64,000 bases of DNA from Hydra vulgaris (taxonomy: Eukaryota; Cnidaria; Hydrozoa; Anthoathecata; Hydridae): NCBI RefSeq assembly GCF_038396675.1, contig NC_088928.1, positions 53,418,501 through 53,482,500 of the forward strand. The letters are read 5' to 3'. Below the pieces are notes generated by a model, which worked only from the letters and a program-made list of their open reading frames with translations, made no database searches and was not told the origin of the DNA. The position numbers and the translations under genes were made by a program. Positions 1 to 13,294 of the stretch are shown piece by piece (positions within the stretch are counted from its first letter, which is position 1; each line of letters starts with the position of its first letter).

Positions 1-299
1 TTCAACGGCAAAGTATAATGTTCTAAAAAGTATATATGTAATTAGCGTAAATAATTGTATTATATTTAAACTATTATTGTGTTGGGTCAAAAGGAACGTA
101 GTAGGCGCGCCATATATTATATTGATATAACGTTTATGTTTGTTATATCCTCGGGGGTATTTGCAAATGTGTATATACTGAGTAAAGGTATTCACAAAGA
201 CAGAGAGAAAAAACAAATATAGACTTATTATTAGAAGCTATTTTGGCCATGAACATCAAAATAAAGTTTGCGGATTTGGTGTCGTAGTACGATGGTTTG

Positions 300-2460
300 A
301 ATAAATTTTCAGAATGGATACAGAAATTGGAACTGGTAGCAAAACTTCAAAAAGTTGGCGAGTTGCATGAAGTGCTCCCTTTATTTCTTTCTGGAGAGGC
401 GATTGTCGTTTATCAAGCCTCAGTAATGAGATTAAAGAAGACTACAATGAAGTGAAAAATGCACTGACTACTGACAAGCATTTTTGGACACTGGATGCTC
501 CAAATTAATTTTAAGTTTGATATTGTAAACATGAAAAATGTCAACCCAACAAGCGAGAAGGATCTCATGAAGAATGGGAAGTCAATTGAAGTAAAGCACC
601 AGATTGTTGTTTATTTTTCTATAAATGATACCACCGTCGGTTTGAAAAGCCTGGTTGCCGACATTGTTCATAAATATCAAATGCTACTTGGTATGGACGC
701 AATACAACAGTTTGGAGGTGTCCAAGTCGGGAGAGATGACGAAACCATAAAGTTTAATGTAGAACAACTAATTATTTGCGCTACTGCAGTTTCTCAAGAA
801 AAAATCAATGAATTAGCCTCGGGTACTATTCAAAAGCAAGTTGATAGAGATTTCGCAGTAGAATTCGAAAGTGACAGTTGGAGCGTGTCTTGGAAATTGC
901 TGACGAAAACAACTTTAACAAACAAAATTCTATATTATCATATTTCTGAAGGCGTTAAAACTAAGTACGCAATGGAAATAAGAGAATAAATAACACAGCG
1001 ATAGCTTTAACCATTTGAAGTGAAATATAACGGCATCATTCAATTTATGGCAGTCATTCAACGAAGCAAATTAAAAGTAGGTCCGGTGATGGACTACTAT
1101 GAGTTAAATCAATTTTTATCCAGTCATACTGCAGATGGTGATGTTTGCAGTACTAAATTTTGCAGCTGGAGAGAGTTGGGAAAAAAGTCTTGAGATAATT
1201 GATTTAAAGAAAGCGTACCTGCAGATTCGTGTTGACGAAGCATAATGGATATATTGAGTTGTGGAATATGAAGGGCAGCGTTTCTGTTTAACAAGATTAG
1301 GTTTTGGTTTGAATGTGGCACACAGAGTAATGACTAAAATCTTAAGAAAGGTATTGTCTTTTGACAAAGTTGCCGAGTCTGGGACGGAATCATTTATTTT
1401 TGACATTGTCGTCAATATTAACATAGTGTCAAGTTGCAGGATTTAAGGAGTTTTCCGATAGCAAACTGGGTGCGCTCTTCGTTCAGCTATCTGAATAGAA
1501 TGTCGAGTAGTTATGAATAGGACTCTTTGGTGAATACACGTGTTATAAAATTAGTAAGCAGTTTAAAGGAAAAATTTACAAAGGAAGATCCCGTACATAG
1601 GTCATGTAACGTCAAAAACACTTTTAGTACAACTGTGTGGCAATGCAAGCAGATTAGCTGTTGGCATAGTTTTAGAAGTGGCTGGGGAAAACTGTTCATG
1701 GCTGGGGAAGACTGGGGGAAGGCTGTTCATGGCTGAGGAAACAAGACGATACGACTCAATTTATTCTTGCATAGTTAGAAGCCGTGATAAAAGGAGTTAA
1801 TCTATTAAAAAATTGGTAATTCGAATGTATTACCATAAAGCTTAATTCGGCTACTGTTGTCGGTTATTGAAACTTAATTATCGCAACAAACCCGTTTGAG
1901 TACACGGTCATGAAAAACCTCTTGTCCGTTACCGGTTGTCATTAATTAAAAACCTTGTGAAGAAGTTCGGTATACAGGTAAAACTTTTTCTGATAAAGTT
2001 AGCAGCAAAAAAAGCTGACACTTTTACCAGGGTACCACAGAACTGGCTGCATTCAAACCAATTAGCAATGACAGCAAATGTCGAACCCCCTGGTGTGAAG
2101 TTGTTTTATAATCTTCATCACTTTGGAGTCAATTGAACTTTTTATCTAATGAAACAGAAATACCCAAAAGAGTTTCGTAGAAAGGACTTTGAATCAGTTG
2201 TTAAAAGTTGTGAAAGATGTTTATTTGTGGATCCTGCGCCAATTAGATGGGAATAAGTAAATCTTGAAGTTGGAAAAGGCTGGCACCATTTACCTATTGA
2301 CGTATCCCACAATGAACCATAGACTTATTTATCTATTATTGATTGTTGCAAAAGGAACAAGTTTGCAATTTGGAGAAAGAAACAACAGTGTGCTTTCATT
2401 TAGATGAAATATTCCGAGAAAGAGGACCTCTGTGGCAAGTTCTACTTGACAACTTTACAG
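300..2460 (+). mobile_element. Decayed Ty3/gypsy-like LTR retrotransposon internal region
   Basis: Fragments occur in the order gag, protease, reverse transcriptase, RNase H, integrase, split by stops and frameshifts. A gag-like stretch (about 310-475) runs straight into an aspartic protease with the active-site DTG at 487-495, so the end of gag seems deleted. The protease continues to about 760 (LLGMDAIQQFGG). Reverse transcriptase is seen at 1140-1430 (DLKKAYLQIRVDE, then LTRLGFGLN); the position expected to read IDD reads FDI. RNase H is at about 1640-2050. Integrase is at 2060-2460, with the His pair in LHHFG and the CxxC in SCERC. No LTRs, primer-binding site or polypurine tract could be defined. 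The Ty3/gypsy assignment rests on domain order and remembered similarity of the RT and integrase motifs. It is inactive. Confidence 0.75.
495..989 (+). pseudogene. Retrotransposon protease fragment
   Basis: This open stretch of 164 codons begins inside the protease active-site region, so it has no authentic start. It holds the C-terminal half of a retropepsin-like domain (the LLGMD segment near residues 65-70) and a spacer before the reverse transcriptase. It belongs to the surrounding retrotransposon remnant. Stops and frameshifts separate it from the RT at 1140. Confidence 0.55.
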
Positions 2461-2725
2461 GTTGAAAATTATATAATAAAACACAATATATTGTAAATAG
2501 TAAATCGTATAATAAGATATATATATTTTCCTGTAGCTATTTATTTTTCATTTTTATAAGAAGAAAATAAGAAACAAATCAAATAAATATAATTACAGTA
2601 TAAATATATAAAAAAAATAAATAAGTAAAACATAAATTTAATTTATGCAATTAATAAAAAAAATAATAATAATAATGTAACTATAAATTAATCAAGCGTT
2701 CAAATAAAAAGTAAAAAAAAAAAAT

Positions 2726-3026
2726 TTAAATCTCTGCGTCATTAATTTCATCTTTTAAAATTTGACAAGAATAACGCTCATCACTTTGTTCTTTAAATAG
2801 TTTCAATTGAGTCGGTTTTTGGAGGGTTCCATTATTCAATGAATTAACAAACATTTCAGACTTTTCACTGTGGAACGATGGTGAACTATAATCATTTTTT
2901 TCGTAAACATCAAAATTGCAATAACTATCGCCTTGACATAGTATTTTATCAAATTGTTCACGTAATTCTGTAAAAGTAGGTCGTTTTAACGGATCTTCAT
3001 TCCAACAATGCAACATGATATCGTAT
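2726..3026 (-). CDS. Receptor tyrosine kinase, last exon (kinase C-lobe end and tail)
   Basis: Terminal coding exon. An acceptor AG sits just upstream (3028-3027) and the exon starts in phase 2. It reads YDIMLHCW, then DPLKRPTFTEL, the conserved last helix of the tyrosine kinase domain. A tail of about 75 residues follows, with YSSP, Tyr and acidic segments, ending in DAEI and TAA. Joining to the exon at 3180-3276 gives SQPL-YDIMLHCW, as expected for this family. The tail has several tyrosines that could be docking sites (inference). Confidence 0.9.
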
Positions 3027-3179
3027 CTTAGTAAAAAATAGCTTAAATTAAAAACAACACATTATTAAATAACTGTACAAGTTAATATTGCGCAATTATG
3101 TTTTAATAGAGGCAAAATAAATTAAGAAGAGAATTAAAAAAAAAAGAAATAAAAGAAATAAAACGAATAGATAAATTAC

Positions 3180-3276
3180 AAAGGTTGAGAACAATTTTCG
3201 GGTCGTTCCATTCTGTAACCAAACTTCAAACGCTCGATAAGTTCATGGTTACTCATACTAGGGTAAGGTGTTCCTC
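3180..3276 (-). CDS. Receptor tyrosine kinase exon (C-lobe)
   Basis: A 97 nt exon with acceptor ACAG before 3276 and a GTAATT donor after 3180. It encodes GTPYPSMSNHELIERLKFGYRMERPENCSQPL, given here in motif terms: the GTPYP substrate-side loop and the GYRMERP motif of RTKs. It joins in phase to the exons on both sides (VTLG-G before, QPL-YDIM after). Confidence 0.9.
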
Positions 3277-3357
3277 CTGTACAAAAAAAAAATAAAAAAT
3301 AAATGAAATGATTATAAATGCCATTAAATCAAATTAAAAATATTCATTTACACTTAC

Positions 3358-3398
3358 CCAGTGTCACAATTTCAAACAAAACGACACCATACGCCCAT
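3358..3398 (-). CDS. Receptor tyrosine kinase micro-exon (C-lobe helix F)
   Basis: A 41 nt exon encoding WAYGVVLFEIVTLG, the invariant helix F segment of tyrosine kinases. The acceptor is TTTTAG at its 5' side and the donor is GTAAGTG. The phases (2 in, 1 out) fit both neighbours, so the small size is not an artefact. Confidence 0.9.
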
Positions 3399-3496
3399 CT
3401 AAAACATATATTAGGGTTTAAAAAAAAAACAAAAAAACACTTTAACATATTTGTACACATTAAAGTTATAAATAAATCAAACATATTTTTTCTTAC

Positions 3497-3711
3497 ACAT
3501 CGCTGTATGTTGTAAATATTTGGTCAAATATGGCTTCAACAGACATCCACTTGACTGTTAAACGGCGACTTTTATTGCTCGTGTAGTTTAATTCATTATT
3601 TGTTTTTCGTGATAAACCAAAATCAGATATTTTAACATTTTTTGTCGCACCAACCAAGATATTTCTTGCAGCAAGGTCTCGGTGCACGAGTTTGACAAAT
3701 GAAAGATATTC
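3497..3711 (-). CDS. Receptor tyrosine kinase exon with catalytic and activation loops
   Basis: A 215 nt exon. It starts EYLSFVKL, then has the RTK-type catalytic loop HRDLAARN, the metal-binding DFG, and an activation segment ending VKWMSVEAIF. It then reads FTTYSDV. All catalytic residues here are intact. The HRDLAARN form is specific to tyrosine kinases, not serine/threonine kinases. Acceptor TTTAG and donor GTAAGA flank it. In the cell this domain would be cytoplasmic and phosphorylate tyrosines, including its own. Confidence 0.93.
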
Positions 3712-4077
3712 CTAAAGTACAACACCCAATTAAACGCTCATTAAAAAGCGAATATGTAGAAACAAGTTTAAATATGTAAAACAATCGGTTTTTACTAATT
3801 TATGTCGTTAAAAACCAACTGGTTGGTTATATGTTCAAGTTAAAATTTAAAACAAATTGATTTCAAAGTTTATTTTAGATTATGTTATCTTAAAAAATAA
3901 ACTAAACTAAACATGCTATAAATATATTTCGTCATTAGATATTTAAACGTGCCGTAAAAACACAGTGTAGAATTATTACTACCCGACAAAAAAAGTTAAT
4001 ACAATCCACGTGTGATCATAATGCACATGTAAAAATTAAAAAAGAACAGCATAATATGACTTAAGGAATAAATTAAC

Positions 4078-4131
4078 TTCTGATAATTGGTATAGTACTG
4101 TCGTCAGACAGTACTATACCAATTATCAGAA
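4078..4131. repeat. Perfect inverted repeat, 25 bp arms, 4 nt loop
   Basis: Arms 4078-4102 and 4107-4131 are exact reverse complements around GTCA. It lies in the RTK intron between 3711 and 5147, which otherwise shows only AT-rich sequence. No open frame is associated. It could be a tiny palindromic element end or a hairpin. Confidence 0.9.
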
Positions 4132-5146
4132 AAAATTAAGACAATTATAGACAAAAATTAATAACTTCAGTGAAGTTTTGTAGAGCAATATGTGTTTTGT
4201 AGCGCCAATAAATGGCGTTATGGCATTTTGGTAATATTTGCATTAAGGTTGCGTAAGATACAAAGATTTATTTAAATTAATGTACAATCAACTATAAATA
4301 TTCCACTCCCAGTTTAAAACTGTTGCATTACTCTCAACATCATAAACCTCTTTTAGTTGTTTTCGAAATGTATCCAGGACATCCTCTGACAATAATGATA
4401 ACTTCATTAAATAATTTAACCATAAGTCAAATCTTACCAAAATGTTTATTTCTATTAAAAATAATTTCATAAAAACAAACATTTTACTTGATGGCACAGA
4501 GGTAAGCAACGTTAGCAGGGGACGTTAGCAAGAGGTAGTGGTTAAAAAACTAGTTTTGTATGGTACATTGTGTCGTACCATGAATAAAAACCCATAAACT
4601 ATAAAAAAATAATAAACTAAATTAAAAGTCACTTACTAATAACTTAAATTACAAAATTTTATTTTAATTTCAAAATATTATATCTGTTTACAAAATTATA
4701 TTTAATATTATTCAGTGTCCGCAAGTAAAATTTTCAAATTGCAAATTAAAACGCAAATTAAAATAAAATCATACTGATTACTATTCCAGTTGTCTTTAAA
4801 ACCTCATTAGTTTATCAATACTTTAAACAGCTATCAAAAAAGTCATTTAGTACAATTGAAATGTATGCACAAATATTATTAAATTAAAAATTTGAAATAA
4901 ATTTTATACATTGATGGCACAGTATATGAATCCATCAATAATTCGTGTAGCAAATTTTTAAATATCAAAACCTAATTGTTTATTATTATTATTACTTTCT
5001 TAAATAGATTTTTTCGGAGCCCAACCGAGAATTTATATTTTTTGGCATTTTTTTTACCTTTTAAGTTTTTATAGTTTTTAATTCAAGCTTTTAAAAGTTA
5101 AAAACTTTAGTTAATAATCTCAACACTTTTTTAAAATTTTTTTTAC
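4132..5146. other. RTK intron, no further feature
   Basis: AT-rich intron. A minus-strand open stretch at 4288-4509 shows no recognisable motif and no splice signals that fit the RTK phases, so it is not called. Confidence 0.6.
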
Positions 5147-5266
5147 CATTCCAGAAGCTATTTGCTATGCAAAACTTAACAGGTCATCCGGAGTTATGCA
5201 TCCAATGTTATTTAGAGGAATATCATATGGGATAAAACCAGAGGTAAATTCCTCTCCTTTCTTTGT
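5147..5266 (-). CDS. Receptor tyrosine kinase exon (kinase insert to helix E) with in-frame TAG
   Basis: A 120 nt exon of 40 codons, phase 0 on both sides. The acceptor is TTTTTTACAG and the donor is GTAAAA. It encodes the kinase insert (TKKGEEF through the mid-insert) and then ITPDDLLSFA-stop-QIASGM, running directly into EYLSF of the next exon. The helix E pattern LLSFA(Y/W)QIA.GMEYL is typical of RTKs, so the exon is certainly part of this gene. Codon 34 (5165-5167) reads TAG, where the family has an aromatic residue. Translated conventionally, the protein would stop before the catalytic loop. It is either a nonsense allele, a pseudogene, or a sequence error. Confidence 0.85.
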
Positions 5267-5659
5267 CTGTAAAAAATTAGTATAATTTTTGTAAAATTTA
5301 CATATATATATATAAAGTAAAAAAGTAAAAAAATAAAAAAAAAACTTTAAATAAAATTATTGGGTGTGTGAATTAATTTATCCAAAACTATAATTTACTT
5401 AAAGTTAAAGAGGAATCCTTTTCATTTTATCAAATTAGTTTTTTTATTTTTATTTATTAAAGAGTTTTACACTAATGTTTTTGCAAGTAGTTTTACACTG
5501 TGACTATAATATGAACAAACAGAATTTGTAGATTCATTAGGATTGATCCCTCCATCAAAATTGCCAACTTTTTACAAAAATTGGGAAGCATTATAAATTT
5601 TCATTACTCAGTAAACTATTTAATAAGTGCTCATGTAAATTTTTTTTCCTGCCTGATTA
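5267..5659. other. RTK intron, no further feature
   Basis: AT-rich intron sequence with no supported coding or repeat signal. Confidence 0.6.
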
Positions 5660-6072
5660 AGAATGACATCTGTGGTTCCATTTTTTTATTCTCTGGAAGT
5701 TGCATTTTTTCTATTGTCTACAAATACTACCATGGTCGCTGCTCAAGCTGTGCAAGCTCTCATCACTTGTCCCATTAACCAAAACTCATTCTCACGTGAC
5801 TCATCTTTAAGCAAAGTTGCATTCTTTATTGTAACTGCTTCTTCATGCTCGAAAAAACATTGATGATTTGGATTTTCTCCTGTATTCATATACATATTTT
5901 TACAGTCTTTTAAATTATTCTGTCAACTATTTTCTTAATCTTAAAATCTTTTCTTTGCTTTATTTTAACTTCTAACTATAATAGCAAATGCTTGCAGTCA
6001 TGTTAGGAGTGGGTTTTAATCATAATAGTGAATGCATGCAGTCTTGTTAGGAGTGGGTTTTAATCATAATAA
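5660..6072 (+). mobile_element. 3'-end fragment of jockey/CR1-like LINE family 1
   Basis: The degenerate translation aligns with the extreme C-terminal part of the LINE copy at 10.5-11.9 kb (YYHGRCS, then NQNSFSRDS, against YYNGHCS, then TKIHSRVT). The LINE 3' untranslated tail follows, where a unit of about 44 bp containing GTTAGGAGTGGG is duplicated in tandem (about 5985-6072). Confidence 0.6.
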
Positions 6073-8482
<2,410 letters not shown>

Positions 8483-8640
8483 AAGCTCTAACCAACTGAG
8501 CTAATGTTTAAGTTCTAATCTACTTAGCTAATTTTTAAATTCTAAACAACTGAGCTAATTTTCAAGTTCTAACTAACTGAGCTAATGTTTAAGTTCTAAT
8601 CATCTGGAATAATGTTAAGGCTTTAACCAACTGAGCTAAT
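8483..8640 (-). repeat. Six-unit 27 bp tandem array resembling a tRNA D-arm
   Basis: Six diverged units of about 27 bp, each carrying on the minus strand a form of TTAGCTCAGTTGGTTAGAG. That is the D-arm and A-box consensus of eukaryotic tRNAs. No anticodon arm or B box accompanies the units, so they are not tRNA genes. The D-arm reading is a sequence match; descent from a tRNA is inference. Confidence 0.7.
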
Positions 8641-9608
8641 AGGTCATAATATTTACATGTTCTGACAGAGAAAGATTTCCTCTAAATAGATCTTCTTATT
8701 ACATTACAATACTTTATAATAAGTTTTGTTCAAAAAAGAACTAAGAATAAGTGACAGATCTGAAGTAAAGATTGAAAATACATTAAATTACTTTGAAAAA
8801 CAAATAAAAAGCAAAACCAAATAAAAACCTCAAGTGTTTGAATATAGTTATCTGTGTACATAAAACTTATACATGATTATCCGTCCTCTTTTGAAGATGT
8901 AAGCTAAAAAAAAATACATTTGCACATTACGTTAAAACACAATTATCATTTGCAAAAATATAATTGTTAAATATGTAACAAAAGATTAACTTATAAAGAA
9001 ATAACTATTATTATATAGTTGTTTTTTATAACATATTTACAATATTTTTAATTAAAAATCGCTGACATTTAAAATCGTTAACATTCAGCATTACTTAACT
9101 GTATGCCCATCAATTTGAATGTGTATTACAAAAAAGTTGCTGCTTCGTAAGGAAAGCATTTAAATTTTAAAAATTATACTATAAATATATACTTTAAAAA
9201 ATATACTATAAAATAATATTATAAATAAATAAAAATTATTAAAATTGAATAATAGTAAAACTTAACAGCAGAATTCCTTGTTGTTAAGTTATAATATGCT
9301 AACATTTTAAGCAGAATTAATTTTTAAGTAAAAAATATTAGCAGTAAAAAAAATCAAAGTTGAAAAGCAAGGTTAGCTTCTGAATTTTATTTTCAAAATG
9401 TAAACAAGTAAATTGTCAATTTTACTTGTCAATTTTACTTGTATAAAAAACAAATATGGTCTTTTAATCTATGTAACGATATGTAACAAGTACTACTTTT
9501 GAACATTGATTTTTAGAGTAAATAGCAAATGTTAATATGTAATAGGTAAGAATTCAGTTTTGGAGATTAAAAAAAAAAGTCATAAAAATCGCTATACAAA
9601 ATATATAC
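8641..9608. other. RTK intron, no further feature
   Basis: AT-rich sequence. A short frame at about 8870-8910 preceded by a good acceptor was examined, but it hits a stop in the required phase. Confidence 0.5.
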
Positions 9609-9793
9609 CTTATTGCGGCTATTTCGTAAATAATGTAACAAATCTCCATTCTCCATAAACTCAACAACAAAACATAATGGTTTCGTTATTGTCGAACAAC
9701 CAATCATGTTTACAATATTTTTATGATATCCAATTTGTTTCATAAGTTTTATTTTTTCTAGAAAATCGTCAAATTCTGATTGGTTTGCATTAT
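9609..9793 (-). CDS. Receptor tyrosine kinase exon (N-lobe, helix C to hinge)
   Basis: A 185 nt exon with acceptor ATATAG and an AAG-GTATAT donor. It encodes helix C (EFDDFLEKIKLMKQIG), then HKNIVNMIGCST, the hinge FVVEFMENGDLLHYLR, and the start of the kinase insert. The helix C glutamate and the HKNIVN motif are intact. Phase 1 in and phase 0 out match the exons at 13083-13294 and 5147-5266. Confidence 0.92.
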
Positions 9794-10479
9794 CTATATA
9801 AAAACAAACTTAAACCTAATAAAAACGTTACTTTGTAATAATATACGTTGCATTACAGTATTAGAACAACAGAAAATAGAGACTTAATTTTTCATTAGTT
9901 GTCTATCATCCTTAGGAGAGTTTTTTTTTGTTTGTTTCAATTTGTTTTAGGTTTTTGTAGACAAAGTTCTAACTTTAACTTTATCCCATAAGTCTATGCA
10001 TTAGCTACATATATGTAAAAAAATAATACTAAATGTAAAAAAAAGTTATTTTATGGTGGTGTGAGTTATTGCTATGCCTTGCATTGATAAAATAAAAGAG
10101 ACAAGCACAAAGCTAAGGAAAAAAAGCAGACAAGTTTATAAGCTTGGGCACTTATTTAGAGTATTTACTAACAATAACCAAAATGTACAAATTTTACATA
10201 GATAAATTCAACAGTGAGTTAGTTAAACCAGAATAGCAATGGATGTATGGAGATATATTATAATATATATACATAAATAGATTTTTAACATTAGATTTTT
10301 AAAATTGAGTAAAATGTAAAAAGTATATGTATTTAATGCTGTATATAAATGTCTGTAAGTTAAGTTGAGCTTGCAAGTAGTATATGTAAAGATCATGTAT
10401 ATAGTTTTGCAGAAGTGTTCTCTTGTTTCATTCGGCTTTTAAAACTATTTAACAAGTACTTATTATAGTCTTGTTTTCA
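9794..10479. other. RTK intron, no further feature
   Basis: AT-rich intron between the N-lobe exons. Nothing is recognised before the LINE copy. Confidence 0.6.
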
Positions 10480-11872
10480 AGCCTGCAATCTGACTCATCT
10501 GCGATCTGACTCATCTAGGATCTGACTCTTCTAACTACCATTTCATTAGTCTTCTTCCTATCATAAGCAAAGTTTTTGAGTATTTAATTAATAAACACCT
10601 AATCTCTTATCTTGAATTTAATAACTTACTTTCTGATCATCAATATGGATTTCAGTCGTCTTGTTTTACAGCTGATTTGCTAACAGTAATAACCAATGGG
10701 TTTTATTGTGCATTAGATAGATGAAGAGTGGTTAAGGCTATTGCTCATGAAATTTATAAAACTTTTCATAAAGTTTGGCATACTGGTTTTCTCTATAAGC
10801 TTTCTTCTTAAAGTGTATCAGGTAACATTAAGATTATTGAATCCTTTCTTACCAATTGTAGTATAAAAGTTGTCCTCAATGGACAGCACTCCTCTTCACA
10901 TCCTGTATTTCAGGGGTTCCTCAAGGTTCTATCTTTGGCCCTGTACTCTTTTTAATTTAAATTATTGATCTTCCAGAAATTCTCACATCTAAGGTGGCAT
11001 TGTTTGTTATGATAGTACCATTTATTCTTGTTTGATAAAAAGCCTAAACTCTCTGATTGCTAAAAGGGGACATTTAAGCTAGAAAAGGATCTCTCTTCTG
11101 ATACAGCACGAGGCTCATAGTCACTGGTGAACTTTAACTCAAATAAAACTCAATTTTTTTCAGCTAATCATTATCGCAATCGTCTAGATCTTCCTATATT
11201 TATTAATGGTAAAGTACTCAATAAATCATCTTCTAGAATTAACTCTCCATATTTGAAATCAATTGCAAAATTAGCATCTGTTCAATTACATCTCTTTATC
11301 GTGCTTATCACTTTCTTACTCAGAATTCTATTCTTTATCTCTATAAATCTCAAATCTGTCCTTGAATGGAATACTGTTGCCTTACTTGGGGTGGATCTTC
11401 AAATGATGCCCAATCTTTTTTTAGACAAGGTGCAAAAATGCTTTGTAAACAGTTGGACTTGCTCTTGCAACCAACCTCCAACTGTCGTAATGACGCTTCT
11501 CTTTCTCTTTTCTATAGATACTATAATGGGCACTGCTCTAAATAGCTAGCGCCTCCTGTGCCATCTACTAAAATTCATTCTCGTGTTACTCGTCATTCAA
11601 TTAAATCTCATTCTTTTCCTGTGAATGTTTCAAAGTGCTCTAAAAACTCTTCTTTGTCTAATTTTTTTCTTCGAACTTCAGTTCTTTGGAATTTGCTTCC
11701 TTCATCTTGCTTTCCTGATTCATATAATTTGCAACCTTTTAAGTTGTCTATCAATCGTTATCTTGCTCTATAAACTTTGTCTTTTCTCTTCCAGTAACTT
11801 CCAACTCTAACAGTGGTTGCTTGCAGCCTTGTTGGAAGCACAGATCTTGAAAAAAAAATTGTTTATAATACA
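10480..11872 (+). mobile_element. 5'-truncated LINE family 1 copy A (jockey/CR1-like)
   Basis: A reverse-transcriptase-only fragment broken by many stops. It starts at the first RT motif (ISLLPIISKVFE), then QYGFQSS, a decayed finger and palm, and the thumb and C-terminal region (LVNFNSNKTQFF, about 11130). It ends with RYLAL and a TTGGAAG tail followed by an A-run near 11855. The palm aspartates are not preserved. Matching segments occur at 17.7-20.4 kb. Inactive. Confidence 0.8.
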
Positions 11873-12065
11873 AAAAAACTTTAAATATTCTTTTAACAAT
11901 TATGCCTTTTTTGCTTAAACTGTTACATTTTGTATTTAAAAAACTGCAATGAATAAAAAAGCATTTTTTTTTCTCTGGTAGATTTAAACCTCAATTATTA
12001 AGGTTATTCCATGGGTCAGTGGACTTAACCAATAAGTTATATACATGACAGTGACATTTTTATAA

Positions 12066-12120
12066 TTTTTATATAATAGTACTAATTAAATTAAATTCAA
12101 TTAGTACTATTATATAAAAA
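12066..12120. repeat. Perfect inverted repeat, 22 bp arms
   Basis: Arms 12066-12087 and 12099-12120 are exact reverse complements around an 11 nt AT-only spacer. Confidence 0.9.
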
Positions 12121-12880
12121 GGTTGAATTTAGGAAAAAATTTGAAACTCTTTGGTTTAAAGAAATAAAATAAATTCAAAAATAAATAAATCACATTTTGT
12201 GAATTAAATTTATATATATTTTTTAATCAATTGCAGTTTTTCAAAAATAAAAAATAAAAAATAAGTAACCACATTTAACAAAATCAGTTTTTTGAATTTT
12301 TTTGAAACTTTGAAACCTTAGCATTGCAAAATAGATGCATGTGTGTGTTTGTGTATATGTGTGTGTATGTGAAACCTAGTTTTATGGGTTTGAAAATAGT
12401 TAAAATAATTAAATTTGCGATGACTTTTAACAATTTTTTATCTTGCTTTGACTTTTAACAATTTTTATATTGCTATAATTTATTTAGTAGTAAGTCTACA
12501 TTTAAATATTTAAAAATCTAAAAAAAAACTTTACTAAACTCATCATTATTGGTCCTAACATGTAGAATTATTATTGGTCCTCCCATATAGAATTTCACAT
12601 AGATGAATTTCTTTAAATAAAAATTCATTGTAGATTAATATCTTAATTTTATTAATTGCTCATTTTTTTTATTAATAAAGATAAAAGTTGCAAGAAAAGT
12701 TAAACAGATAGAATTAACATAGTTAATGTGTTTATGATACAGTTGATATATTTAAGATACTTTACATATTACTATGATATCTAACAGTTGGCATATTTTA
12801 CATATTTAACTCTCATGGCTCCTTTTATGTGTCCTTTTTTATTAGTCTATATATAACTTTTTTATACTTTCTTAAAAAAG

Positions 12881-12919
12881 TGAACCTTAAACCTGTTTAA
12901 TCAAGAGGTTTAAGGTTCA
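12881..12919. repeat. Perfect inverted repeat, 14 bp arms
   Basis: TGAACCTTAAACCT at 12881-12894 pairs with 12906-12919 around an 11 nt loop. Confidence 0.85.
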
Positions 12920-13082
12920 TATACCCAACCCTATGACTGCATTGTAATACTTTATGCTGGTAACATTAAGTAATGCCTTAAGTTAACAGCTCTCTGGATC
13001 TTTGGAAAGCTGCCTTGTTTAAAGAGGTTTGTGTTTTTGAGTTATGACTATAAGAGAGTTAAATATGACATAAAAAAACAAC

Positions 13083-13294
13083 CTTTTAAAAACTTTACTG
13101 CAACATTTTCCTTAATATTAAACAAAGTAGTTTTAGATTTTTGGTTCGCAAAGTTTTTTTGAGTAAAAATTTTATCATTGATTTTTCCAATAAATACAGT
13201 GTCGAATGCTCCTTCACCAATTTTCCGATCCAAAATAATGTTTTCAGGTAAAATTTCCCAAATATCTGCATGTAAATGATGGTCCATGAGGTCT
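13083..13294 (-). CDS. Receptor tyrosine kinase exon (juxtamembrane and glycine loop)
   Basis: A 212 nt exon. After a TTTTAG acceptor it encodes the juxtamembrane end (HHLHADIWEILPENI), the glycine-rich loop GEGAFDTVF, an extended loop, and VAVKFLK with the ATP-anchoring lysine. The usual GxGxFG has Asp at the third glycine (GAC for an expected GGC), a one-base change. It joins in phase 1 to the exon at 9609-9793. Upstream it needs a phase 2 partner, which the transmembrane exon at 61624-61765 provides; the product reads YIME-DLMDHH. The donor GTTGTT is non-consensus after +2. Confidence 0.9.

Larger units (their letters stand above)
11873..13082. other. RTK intron with two inverted repeats
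   Basis: AT-rich intron with no coding signal. It holds a perfect 22 bp inverted repeat at 12066-12120 and a 14 bp one at 12881-12919. Confidence 0.6.

Noticed and set aside
5150-5260. Plus-strand frame reading PEAICYAKLNRSSGV
   Set aside because: The complementary strand gives an RTK exon with matching motifs, phases and splice sites; the plus frame is its shadow.
8860-8915. Candidate minus-strand RTK kinase-insert exon
   Set aside because: It has a good acceptor but meets TAA in the required phase, and the exon at 5147-5266 already completes the kinase domain.
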